From NCBI RefSeq assembly GCF_000507245.1, contig NC_023035.1:2833570-2897569 (forward strand): a stretch of DNA of 64,000 nt. The letters are read 5' to 3'. Each line of letters starts with the position of its first letter. The stretch's first letter is position 1. The stretch comes from Salinispira pacifica. Lineage in GTDB: Bacteria > Spirochaetota > Spirochaetia > DSM-27196 > Salinispiraceae. Shown here one piece after another: positions 35,190 through 43,165 of the stretch. The notes beneath the pieces are model-generated. The model was not told the origin of the DNA. It did not search any database and saw only the letters and a program-made list of their open reading frames with translations. A program made the position numbers and the translations under genes.

Positions 35190-36848
35190 TTACCCATACG
35201 TATCAATCCATGCATCAGTATCAAACATTACACCTGAGCTTTTGAGTATTTCTACAAACTCATCTGTATTATCAGCTTGACTGGAAACGAAACGCAAATC
35301 ATCAGTTTCCAATGTATGCCAGTCTTTTGGGTGAATAATCTTGTAGGTGGAACCCGATTTTTTTTCTGGTTTTGTTTGCTCAGCACTCTTATACCATTCG
35401 ATAACTATCGGCATTATGTCTTTGAGCTCAACAGATGGATTATCCCTGAAAGCTTTAGATACAAGAGGCTCGAGCAGTGTAGATTCAAAACCCATATCTA
35501 CTAATTGTCGATATAATCGTATAGCACTACTGTTGTTTTCAAATTTAGGTTCTGAATTTACTTTTGCCACCTGCTTTTGAACTAATATAGACAATTCGAT
35601 AATTTTTTTATCGATATGTGGAATTGTCAGATCCGAGTATTTAGCTATTCTTTCTTTCAAACCAGAGCGCAGCGCGTCTATCATTGGATGGATAGGCTTC
35701 AACTCATCCTCATAGACTTTTCGCATCAGCTTTGGAGTAATTCGCTCTATACCTGAAACAACCGCGCGCATTTGTGATAAAACGTATAGCTTAATTACTA
35801 CGTCCATTATGCCCTGTGAAAGATCAAACCAAGTTTCACTTATTTCTGTTGATAGCACCGGGTCAGCTTTTGTAAGCCACTGCAATTTCCACAGTCGGTT
35901 TGTAAATCTACCCCACTCAGTCTTATCTATTTTTACTTCAAAATCCGGTCTTGCTAATGGCTCCCATAATAAAGCACCAAAACCCGACGCTCGACGGGCA
36001 GATCGCAAATCTAACTCAAAAATCGGTTGAGCCTTTGGTGTACCGACCATTAATACGGGTATGGATATTGTATTCACCAAAGTAACAAAGAAATTCAACA
36101 TTTTTTCTGCACCACCCGAGCGTTTGGTACTGAGATGTTGAATTTCATCTATTACAAGCAAACCAATGGCATATGTGTTCGCTATTTGAGCCATCAAGGC
36201 AATCAATGTTTCTACGCCATGCCGCTTTCTTACATAACGATCTACGTAATTTTCATGAAGTACCTCATCGAGCGCTCTGAAAAAATTATGACAAAGACTT
36301 TTCAGAGAGCCATCATAAGGACAATCGATCTTGAGAAATACTATCTGAGTAAAATTATATTTTTGATGATAAATTACCTGCGGATATGTCGCCAAAATTC
36401 TGTTGATGCTGGCAGTCTTCCCTGAGCCGGAACAACCAATGAAAGTCATACTTTTTGCGGTGGATTCAACATGCTCAAATCTTTGAACTTCCAGATCACC
36501 TTTCATCAATCGCTCATAGCCATTCTGAATGTGGACATTATGTCCTCCATCAATCAGATTTCGGCCTATATATCCTTGTCGAATCATCAACGAAATTTTC
36601 ATTTCCAGTTCAATATGTCGTGTGAGAGGTTGAAAGAAATGATCAATCAACTGAGCGATTGCATGAATTCTTTTATTACCATCCAAATAAATTTCAGAAG
36701 CCCGAAAATTTATTTGATTTTTGAGAGTAGCACTTACTTGAGTAGCATTTTTAATCGGTGGCAGGCATTCTATAAAAGGATTATTTCTGTATTGATCTAT
36801 AATAGACTCAACATATTCTGCCTGAATCCAACCATCATATAAGTTCAT
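35190..36848 (-). CDS. tnsC: TnsC AAA+ ATPase, transposition regulator
   Basis: This 552-residue protein is close to Tn7 TnsC (555 residues). Walker A is FIGCSGSGKTASINRILATYPQ (about residues 142-163) and Walker B is IGLLVIDEIQHLSTKRSGG (about 223-241). The DLRSARRASGFGALLW segment, DELKPIHPMIDALRSGLKERIAKYSD and the end VIHPKDW...DDLRF are also shared. TnsC forms ATP-dependent filaments that link the target selector (TnsD or TnsE) to TnsA and TnsB. The start overlaps the tnsB stop by ATGA. Confidence 0.95.
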   Translation of the reverse strand: MNLYDGWIQAEYVESIIDQYRNNPFIECLPPIKNATQVSATLKNQINFRASEIYLDGNKRIHAIAQLIDHFFQPLTRHIELEMKISLMIRQGYIGRNLIDGGHNVHIQNGYERLMKGDLEVQRFEHVESTAKSMTFIGCSGSGKTASINRILATYPQVIYHQKYNFTQIVFLKIDCPYDGSLKSLCHNFFRALDEVLHENYVDRYVRKRHGVETLIALMAQIANTYAIGLLVIDEIQHLSTKRSGGAEKMLNFFVTLVNTISIPVLMVGTPKAQPIFELDLRSARRASGFGALLWEPLARPDFEVKIDKTEWGRFTNRLWKLQWLTKADPVLSTEISETWFDLSQGIMDVVIKLYVLSQMRAVVSGIERITPKLMRKVYEDELKPIHPMIDALRSGLKERIAKYSDLTIPHIDKKIIELSILVQKQVAKVNSEPKFENNSSAIRLYRQLVDMGFESTLLEPLVSKAFRDNPSVELKDIMPIVIEWYKSAEQTKPEKKSGSTYKIIHPKDWHTLETDDLRFVSSQADNTDEFVEILKSSGVMFDTDAWIDTYG

Positions 36849-38651
36849 TCATCATCCTCAAATAAGATATCACTTAAATCGGGATAAGATGCATCATCAT
36901 CCTCTACATTCTCAGATTCATCTCGGGGAAACTGAATGATTTCCGTCTGATTGTCATCCGTTGCCTTTTTAGTTGAGTTCTCTTTCCGGGCAGTTCTTTC
37001 TCTATTTAGCTCAATTTCTCGTGCATTCTGTATTCCGGAAATTCGTTCCCGTTTACTCAAATCTATATTGCTGGGGCGCTGCTCCACAGCACCCTTTATA
37101 GTTTCCTGTATGAGTTTTTCCAATTCTCGTTTTTTCTGCCTTGCGGGAACCTTTGCTTTCGCATTAGTGTTTCTGACTTCTCTTATTCGGGCCTTCATTT
37201 CCCACAATGTAATACCCCTAAATTCTCTAGAACGATCTGTGAGGAAGCACTCCCAATAATTATTTTTCCCCGGTTCCGGAAAGAAAAATATCCTATCCAC
37301 GGATACTGGATCATAGGCAGCCATGAAAGAACTTGACAGCTTGCGTTCCGTCCTAAGAAGCCAACCAGACTTAACTAGCTCAGCTGATGAATAATAAGCG
37401 CCGAAAAACCGAATTCCATAATCTGAGATAGTAACTACTTTACGAGGCAGTAAAGCAATCCGAACACTATCTTCATTTACTGCACGTAAGCGTCCGCTTT
37501 TATGTTGGATTCCCCAATTCCAAATATTAATAGGGACTGATGGCATATCAGTAGGCATTTGGTATTCCCTGTCATAGTTTTCGAGCACAGAATAGCGGTT
37601 TCTATAAATTATGGAACTTACTATAATGGTCGTAAATTCACTCAATGTAAGCGCTGACTCAAGTCGATAGTCTTCACCGCCTTCCTTTTTTATTTTTGTT
37701 TTCTCCACAGCCCCTGGAGCAATCTTTTTGAAGTCAGCTTGGAGAGTTCGAAAATTCCGCTCTACTACACCTTTTGCATCTCCACGAAATGAAGGTGTGG
37801 TATCAAAGCGCACATTGAAAGCATTCTCCAAGAATTCTGCTTGATGGGACATCAGTTCACCTTTATCGGCAAGAATAGCATCTGGCAAGCCTATAGCTGG
37901 CCAATCCTCACTTGAATAGGCAATGGGTAAGAGCTTGAAAAGCTTTTCCTTATCGATTATCGCTAATTCTAATGCCAGCATCGCAGTTATATAAGAAGGA
38001 TTTTCCAAACCAATGTAAAAACCGACTATAAGTCGACTATATGCATCAACGACTACATAGATTGTTGGACGCCCGATAATTTCCCGTCGATCTGAAGATA
38101 CTAAATAAATATCTGCAATTGTTGCGTCTATCTCATATATCGCGCCAGGTCCATGGAGATTCGCTGCTACGGTACTGTGTAGTTGCCGGATATCTTTACG
38201 GAATTTTATTTTCCCAGCTCTTTTACGGATTGATTCCTCATTCGCGTATTCTCGCTCATAAAAATACCGAAGCTGGGCTAAGGTAGGATAATCTTCCTTT
38301 TTGATATGTCGATGTGAAGTCTCATACATATCCTCAAATCGACGATGGGCGAATGCAAGGGAATGTTTCTTTTCTGAAAGATAATGCTGATCCAGTACAG
38401 CACGAAACATCCTTTCGATCTCTACATCTATGATGACACCATCACCCGGTGTCGTAGTTCGGGGTCTACCTAATTTTGTAGCCCCTGCAGTTCGTTTTTT
38501 TCCTGGTCCACCAGATTTATCATAATCAGGCAATAGTGCATTAGGCGTACATCCTCTCTGCCAATATTTTCTTAATAGACTGTAAATCGTTTTAATAGCA
38601 ACATCGTTTCTTTCTGCGATTTTACGAACCAAAGGTCCTCGTAATCTTTTA
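36845..38651 (-). pseudogene. tnsB: tnsB, 3' part (transposase catalytic region), separated by IS insertion
   Basis: This segment encodes the last 600 or so residues of TnsB. It has HTH-type DNA-binding regions (VAIKTIYSLLRKYWQRG) and the DDE catalytic core: first Asp in YEIDATIADIY, second Asp in AILADKGEL, Glu in GDAKGVVERNFRTL. A C-terminal tail is likely to contact TnsC. The open frame continues to 38728, but the residues beyond 38651 come from the inserted IS. Joining this part to the 5' part at 41898-42192 through one copy of the TTTTA duplication restores one frame (PEIYIK then RLRGPLVRK), giving about 698 residues against 702 in Tn7. The gene is thus a clean knock-out of an otherwise intact transposase. 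Confidence 0.92.
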
Positions 38652-38744
38652 CCTGAATCCGTATAAAAGAAACGGCAACCCAAACCCAACTCAATGAGGT
38701 ATAATGGTTTACGCGAATAGACCAGCACACCCAGGAGGTGAAGT

Positions 38745-40046
38745 TTGGATTACCTGATTGATACTACCACGGATCAGCTTCATAGCACAGGCGGAATTGC
38801 ACTGGTCGGCAAGATATGTGAGCGAATCGGGTTTGGTTCCGCGTCATCCACAGTACCTCATCCGGAGATTCTGAAGTCTCTCGTCGGTCTGTTTGTTAAG
38901 GGCCGAACGCGCTACGAGGAGATGGAGCTGTTCCGACGCGACCGGCTGTTTCGCGACAGTTTTGGACTCGCCTATGTACCGGCGCCTGAGACGCTACGGC
39001 TCTATCTGGAACGGATGACGCCGAGCCATGTCCAGGAAGAAGTGGAGCGCGCCACGATCAGTCTTCTGAAGCGCTCAACGCTGACACCGATCCAAACCGG
39101 AATACAGTCATATGTTCCGGTGGACGTGGATACCTCGCCGTTCGATAATTCGAAAAGTCACAAGGAAGGCGTGAGCCGGACGTACAAACAGTTTGACGGC
39201 TACCACCCCATCTTCAGTTACATCGGTTGTGAGGGCTACATGCTCAGCTGTGAACTCCGGGAGGGGAAACAACACTGTCAGAATGGGACGCCTGCGTATC
39301 TGAAGCGGACGATCGGCTTGCTCGGACAACTGCCGATCACCACGCCGGTGTTGTTTAGACTCGACGGTGGGAATGACGCTGCGGACACACTGGAAACCTT
39401 GAGCGGGCATGAGGATCAGTTTTTTATCGTGAAACGGAATCTTCGCCGGGAATTACCCGAATACTGGCTCTCTGTAGCCCAGTCTGAAGGTGTTATCACC
39501 TACCATGATGGGACGAAAACGGTGTATACCGGCTTTCACACCGGCAAAACACCGACCGACGACGGTCCGGATATGGACATCATCTTTGAGGTTACACTTC
39601 GCCGGGTGGCCCACGATGGAACGAGGTTGCTGTTTCCCGAGATATCAGTAGAGACCTTCTGGACCAATCTGTATGAACCACCGGAGACGGTCATCGCCTT
39701 GTATCGTGACCACGGCACGAGCGAGCAGTTTCACAGCGAGCTGAAAAGCGACATGAACGTCGAGCGTCTTCCATCGGGAAAGTTCGCGGTAAACGCGATG
39801 ATCCTGCAGGTTGCCATGGTCGCCTTCAACATCCTTCGGTTCCTTGGGCAATCGGTACTCGGTATGGAAGAACTGCCGTACAAGACTGGAGTGACGCGAA
39901 AACGTCTACGGAAAGTGATCGACGACCTGATTCGGGTTGCGGTGAAGCTCGTGTATCATGCCCGTCAACATGTCATCAAGCTGTGGGACCGCGATCCGTG
40001 GCTCGGGTGCTTCCGAAAGCTCTACGACATCTGCGGCGCGTTGTAG
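38745..40046 (+). CDS. IS1380-family transposase
   Basis: The 433-residue protein has IS1380 hallmarks: VPVDVDTSPFDNSKSHKEGVSRTYKQFDGYHPIFSYIG (first Asp), LREGKQHCQNGTPAYL, LFRLDGGNDAADTLE (second Asp), and YRDHGTSEQFHSELKSDMNVERLPSGKF (Glu region). The start is a TTG at 38745 with a strong AGGAGG 6 bases upstream. The open frame has no internal damage, so the transposase could still be active. Its 3' non-coding tail (40047-40158) is where the second IS landed, so the coding region escaped. Confidence 0.93.
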   Translation: MDYLIDTTTDQLHSTGGIALVGKICERIGFGSASSTVPHPEILKSLVGLFVKGRTRYEEMELFRRDRLFRDSFGLAYVPAPETLRLYLERMTPSHVQEEVERATISLLKRSTLTPIQTGIQSYVPVDVDTSPFDNSKSHKEGVSRTYKQFDGYHPIFSYIGCEGYMLSCELREGKQHCQNGTPAYLKRTIGLLGQLPITTPVLFRLDGGNDAADTLETLSGHEDQFFIVKRNLRRELPEYWLSVAQSEGVITYHDGTKTVYTGFHTGKTPTDDGPDMDIIFEVTLRRVAHDGTRLLFPEISVETFWTNLYEPPETVIALYRDHGTSEQFHSELKSDMNVERLPSGKFAVNAMILQVAMVAFNILRFLGQSVLGMEELPYKTGVTRKRLRKVIDDLIRVAVKLVYHARQHVIKLWDRDPWLGCFRKLYDICGAL

Positions 40047-40176
40047 AATGCAAATGCTGAAAAACCCGTGATACTACGGAACAGGAGTGCGCTCGTCTTC
40101 CGGCGGTGGGCATTTTCTACCTCCGAATCCCGATTGATTCTCCAGATTCGGCCAATTAGGGCCTCCTGAAAAAACC

Positions 40177-41240
40177 CTATGCTGCCATATTACCATACCC
40201 CAATACCACGGGGTAATGAGACTTCGGAATTTTTCGGCTGCGTAACATAGCTATGATCAAGACGTAAAAAAGATCCTTCCGAATCTTTTCCAGGTTCATC
40301 ACCAGCATGATCATGGCCACCTGCGATTCACTGGTCTCAGCAAGCTTTGTCATTAATCGACCCATTGAGTACCGTCGTTTTGCTCTGCCGAATGTCCCTT
40401 CTACGGCGATTCTATCCAGCTCATCCTGACGGGCCAGCTTCTTTCGTTCTCGATTTTCTCCACGATCTTTCGGTGGACGACCAAGCGGCGGACCGGATAA
40501 TCTGATTCCCCGTTTCTTGCACCAATTTCGGTTGTCCCTGGTGCGGTAAATCTGATCGGCGTGTATTGATTCCGGATACACGCCATATCTCTGTTTGTAA
40601 TTTTCAGCCTGCATGTCTAAATCACCAGACTCGTTGTATGGATCCCATGAACAGCGATCGATGAACATGTACCCGTCAATATTGGCGGATGAAATCTTCA
40701 TGCCGAACTCAACCGGGGTACCGGCTTTTCCCCTGACTATGGGGCGAATATGGGGTTGGGATATGCTCACGATCCGGCCTGACATTCGATGATCTTTGTT
40801 TTCATACATCAGGGCCTGCTGGCGAAAGACTTCTGAGATCACCAGCAGATTCCGGTACTGCTGCCGAGACAGGCTATTCAAGCCGACTACCGTCGCTAAT
40901 TGCTCTATGTGCCGGAGATTACGGCGTATGTACCCCAGCTGCTTGCGTATTGCTTTGCGAATCTTGTTCTTGCTCGCTTTGCGCTTTTTGATGACCGCCA
41001 AAAAATCCTTTTGCGCCCTTTGCCGGTATGTTCGGGGTTTTGTCGCCCCCTTGGGCCGTTTTGCGTGAAGAACGTCTATGATGGTTTCCAGTTTTGTCCG
41101 GCTCTCATTTAAAAGGGAAAGGTCTGTGGGATATCGAATATCACCGGGTACGCAGGTGGCATCAATCAGAAGCTTTCCGTTGTTTTCTACCTCAGGATTT
41201 TCTTCTTTTTCAGCTTCCGTATCATCTTCAGTTTTTTTTT
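40177..41240 (-). CDS. IS5-superfamily transposase, second frame (catalytic part)
   Basis: This part continues the transposase in the -1 frame after an A9 run. Translation through the junction reads EDDTEAEKEENPEVENNGKLLIDATCVPGDIRYPTDLSLLNE, so the first catalytic Asp is in LIDATC. The second Asp is in SIHADQIYRTRDNRNWCKKRGI and the Glu in IAVEGTFGRAKRRYSMGRL. An isolated ORF from a Met at 41001 lacks the first Asp, so it cannot act alone. It is therefore probably the product of frameshifting from the upstream ORF. Confidence 0.8.
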
Positions 41241-41648
41241 ACGTTCTTCGGCAATAATCAATTCATTTGCGTGAGTGATCATGTCCATGCTGATTCGCTT
41301 TCTGAAATGGACCATCATTGATGGATCAAAAGGAGCCTCATCTTGGTACCCCTGCATTCCGATGAGATATTGCAGGTAAGGCGTCTCACGAATCTGCTCC
41401 ACGGTTTCCTCATCTGTAATTCCTAATTTTTCCTTTATAATCAGGGCACCCAATGCTGTACGGAAACGGATCGCCGGAGCGCCTTGCCCGCTTTCGATAG
41501 CAAACTGTGAGGCATATTCTGCTTCTAAATCTTCCCAGGGAATTAAATCAGCAAGCTGTACCCAGCGGTTATTGGGGTTCAGTTTGCCTCCAAATGGGAG
41601 ATAGAAATCTTCAAATGAAAGCTGCGTTTTGTCCTCAGTTCTATACAT
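41187..41648 (-). CDS. IS5-superfamily transposase, first frame (DUF772 N-terminal part)
   Basis: The ATG at 41648 has GGAGGG upstream and gives MYRTEDKTQLSFEDFYLPFG; the open frame extends further upstream without a ribosome site. The protein is the DUF772-type N-terminal domain (APAIRFRTALGALIIKEKLGITDEETVEQIRETPYLQYLIGM, FDPSMMVHFRKRIS). It ends shortly after a run of nine A residues (plus-strand T9 at 41232-41240). Slipping back one base there leads into the catalytic frame, as in IS elements that use programmed -1 frameshifting. A chance mutation is the alternative. Confidence 0.8.
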   Translation of the reverse strand: MYRTEDKTQLSFEDFYLPFGGKLNPNNRWVQLADLIPWEDLEAEYASQFAIESGQGAPAIRFRTALGALIIKEKLGITDEETVEQIRETPYLQYLIGMQGYQDEAPFDPSMMVHFRKRISMDMITHANELIIAEERKKKLKMIRKLKKKKILR

Positions 41649-41897
41649 AATCCCTCCCGCCAAGAAAACAGGTGCAAGGGTTTTTGCCTGGTTTTCGCAA
41701 AAACCGTGCACTTCATACACAAATCCTAGCAGTATTTCATTTATATGTATAGGGTTAAGGTTTTTTCAGGAGGCCCCAATTATCGGCGCTGCCTTCGTAT
41801 GAATATCCCTTGGGTCGGCGACGAGGCACGGCCAACGGCGGTTGCCCGCGAAAAACTCCCGAAACAGCCAGCTACCGTGCCCCTATACGGATTCAGG

Positions 41898-42192
41898 TTT
41901 TAATGTATATTTCAGGCGTCGAAACTAATTCAGCAATAAGTTCCAAACGTTTATCTCTGGTTTCCTTTGCAATCGATTCAGGTGGCGGATTAATCAATGT
42001 CAGATCAGAGTATGGGTCATCAATTATACGAAGTTCACTGGAAAGGAGAGCCTCTTCGATTTCAGCTTCTAAGATCTGTGCTGGAAACCCTTTGTCAACA
42101 TCTATTGAAATCCATAAATATCCTTCACTTGTGACTTCTAATATTCTATAGCGGGCGGACCCGTACTGAAGTACATCATTGATTTGCAGCAT
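41898..42192 (-). pseudogene. tnsB: tnsB, 5' part (N-terminal domain), separated by IS insertion
   Basis: This encodes the first 98 residues of TnsB: MLQINDVLQYGSARYRILEV, ISIDVDKGFPAQILEAEIEE, and IIDDPYSDLTLINPPPE, parallel to the Tn7 TnsB start (MWQINKVVLFDNDPYRIL). It then runs into the IS inverted repeat and stops after one foreign codon. It overlaps the tnsA end by 17 bases, as in coupled tnsA-tnsB genes. Without the IS it joins the 3' part in frame. Confidence 0.92.
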
Positions 42193-42994
42193 AACAAGTC
42201 CTTATTACGGACATTTCTGGACTTACCGTAATTTCACTGACAAGAATTTGTGACCACTCTTTACGCAGATCAAATTTTAGCAATCTATACGCAAGAAGAC
42301 TCCGAATTGTTCTTAAGGATTCTCCAGGTTCAAATGAGTATGCATTGTCAATTTTCATCGCTACCTGAGAAATTCGATCATCTGGGTTTTGACTGAAAAA
42401 ATCTGAATACAATGGTAGTTGCTCAATAAAACGATGAATATCATCACCAACACAACGAGCTGAATACATCCACTTAAGGTTTTCTATGATTAGCTTAGGT
42501 ATGTTTTGATCAGTTAATAAATAAAAGGGAATGCTTATTTTCTTCCAATAGCTTCTCTCGATTTCTAATTTTTCTATTGTCCCGTTATCTTTTAGATCGC
42601 TGATGTATTTGACTTGAAATGCGATTTGTTTTTGAGGGAAATCATTCAGATCGATAAGAAAATCGGAGGACATCACGTGAATGAACCCATTTTTTGTCGG
42701 GTGCCGGATACCGCGATTCTTAGCAATCTCGAGCGTATCATCAAGATTCAGAGGGTATTGTTCACGAACATCTATAACTGCGGGATGTAATTCCAACAAA
42801 TAGAATGCAGCTAATTCCAAGTCTGAGAGCAGATGATGTGTTCTTTGTGTCTTAAATCCGTATATCCGATGAGACCTGCCCTCGGAAGGCAGGTCTCGTA
42901 TTGTCAACCATGGTTTATATTCTTTTCCGTTGCCGGATCCTCGGCCTTGCTTTATCCAACTCTGTGTTTTCTTATCGAGATCATAGTTGGACAT
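42176..42994 (-). CDS. tnsA: TnsA endonuclease
   Basis: This 272-residue protein aligns with Tn7 TnsA (273 residues): QGRGSGNGKEYKPWLTIRDLP, SHRIYGFKTQRTHHLLSDLELA, IDVREQYPL, HVMSSDFLIDL, IAFQVKYISDL. The three catalytic residues correspond to E60, D111 and K129 here (E63, D114 and K132 in Tn7). TnsA cuts the 5' ends of the transposon while TnsB cuts and joins the 3' ends, giving cut-and-paste movement. It is the first gene of the tns operon, about 107 bases from the right terminus, so its promoter must overlap the TnsB sites there. This is the layout that makes TnsB autoregulatory in Tn7. Confidence 0.96.
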   Translation of the reverse strand: MSNYDLDKKTQSWIKQGRGSGNGKEYKPWLTIRDLPSEGRSHRIYGFKTQRTHHLLSDLELAAFYLLELHPAVIDVREQYPLNLDDTLEIAKNRGIRHPTKNGFIHVMSSDFLIDLNDFPQKQIAFQVKYISDLKDNGTIEKLEIERSYWKKISIPFYLLTDQNIPKLIIENLKWMYSARCVGDDIHRFIEQLPLYSDFFSQNPDDRISQVAMKIDNAYSFEPGESLRTIRSLLAYRLLKFDLRKEWSQILVSEITVSPEMSVIRTCYAANQ

Positions 42995-43034
42995 TCGCAG
43001 CTCCTTTAGGAAAAAGTATATCGCAGCGAATATT

Positions 43035-43101
43035 TATTACTATCTTTATTTCGAATTTACTATCTTTATTTCGAATTTACCAACTATATTTCAATCCCAC
43101 A
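43035..43101. repeat. Tn7 right end with three abutting TnsB-binding sites
   Basis: Read inward from glmS, the terminus TGTGGGA is followed by three directly abutting 20-bp sites: 43075-43094 (GAAATATAGTTGGTAAA), 43055-43074 and 43035-43054 (both GAAATAAAGATAGTAAA). Tight packing is the signature of Tn7R, which carries four overlapping sites, against the spaced sites of Tn7L. It also forms the control region of tnsA. Confidence 0.88.
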
Positions 43102-43106
43102 AGCAA
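43102..43106. repeat. Tn7 target-site duplication, right copy (AGCAA)
   Basis: It matches 8401-8405 exactly and abuts the terminal ACA of the element. Confidence 0.93.
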
Positions 43107-43125
43107 GCTCGCCCGCGACTCTCGC

Positions 43126-43165
43126 TCACTCCACCGTAACGCTTTTCGCCAGATTTCTGGGCTGG
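43126..43165 (-). promoter_or_regulatory. attTn7 recognition region (TnsD target) in the glmS 3' end
   Basis: The end of glmS encodes PRNLAKSVTVE and a stop, the conserved peptide whose codons form the TnsD binding site in other bacteria. The insertion lies about 20 bases past the stop codon, matching the known spacing of Tn7. The exact TnsD contacts were not determined here. Confidence 0.75.

Larger units (their letters stand above)
40159..41776 (-). mobile_element. IS5-superfamily element nested inside the IS1380 element
   Basis: The 18-bp perfect terminal inverted repeats are GGGCCTCCTGAAAAAACC (40159-40176) and its complement (41759-41776). The flanking duplication is CAATTA (40153-40158 and 41777-41782). 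The element is 1618 bp and carries one transposase in two overlapping frames. It inserted after the IS1380 element did, since it lies wholly within it. Confidence 0.9.
38652..41897 (+). mobile_element. IS1380-family element inserted in tnsB (carrying a nested IS)
   Basis: The 14-bp terminal inverted repeats are CCTGAATCCGTATA (38652-38665) and its complement (41884-41897). The target duplication is TTTTA (38647-38651 and 41898-41902). Without the nested IS and one CAATTA, the element would be 1622 bp, a normal IS1380 size. The perfect ends and duplication show that it arrived by transposition into an intact tnsB. Confidence 0.92.
8406..43101. mobile_element. Tn7-family transposon inserted at glmS attTn7 (34.7 kb, defence-island cargo)
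   Basis: The left end begins TGTAGGATCGAAATAAAG and the right end, read inward from glmS, begins TGTGGGATTGAAATATAG. Canonical Tn7 ends begin TGTGGGCGGACAAAATAG. Each end holds three TnsB-type sites and AGCAA flanks both sides. The right end lies about 20 bases beyond the glmS stop codon, as in Tn7. Genes tnsA to tnsE run inward from the right end in Tn7 order. The rest is cargo: Hachiman-like, type I RM, McrBC, AbiF-like and unknown genes, plus IS4 and IS110 insertions. tnsB is disrupted by nested IS elements, so transposition would need TnsB in trans. No Cas genes are present, so this is not a CRISPR-associated transposon. Confidence 0.95.

Noticed and set aside
38652-38728. GTG start at 38728 as a real start of a shortened TnsB
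   Set aside because: Its first 26 codons come from the IS end, with no conservation. At best an accidental truncated protein lacking the N-terminal domain could be made.
8406-43101. CRISPR-associated transposon (CAST)
   Set aside because: Despite Tn7-type genes, no Cas gene and no repeat-spacer array was seen. Target choice is explained by TnsD and TnsE.
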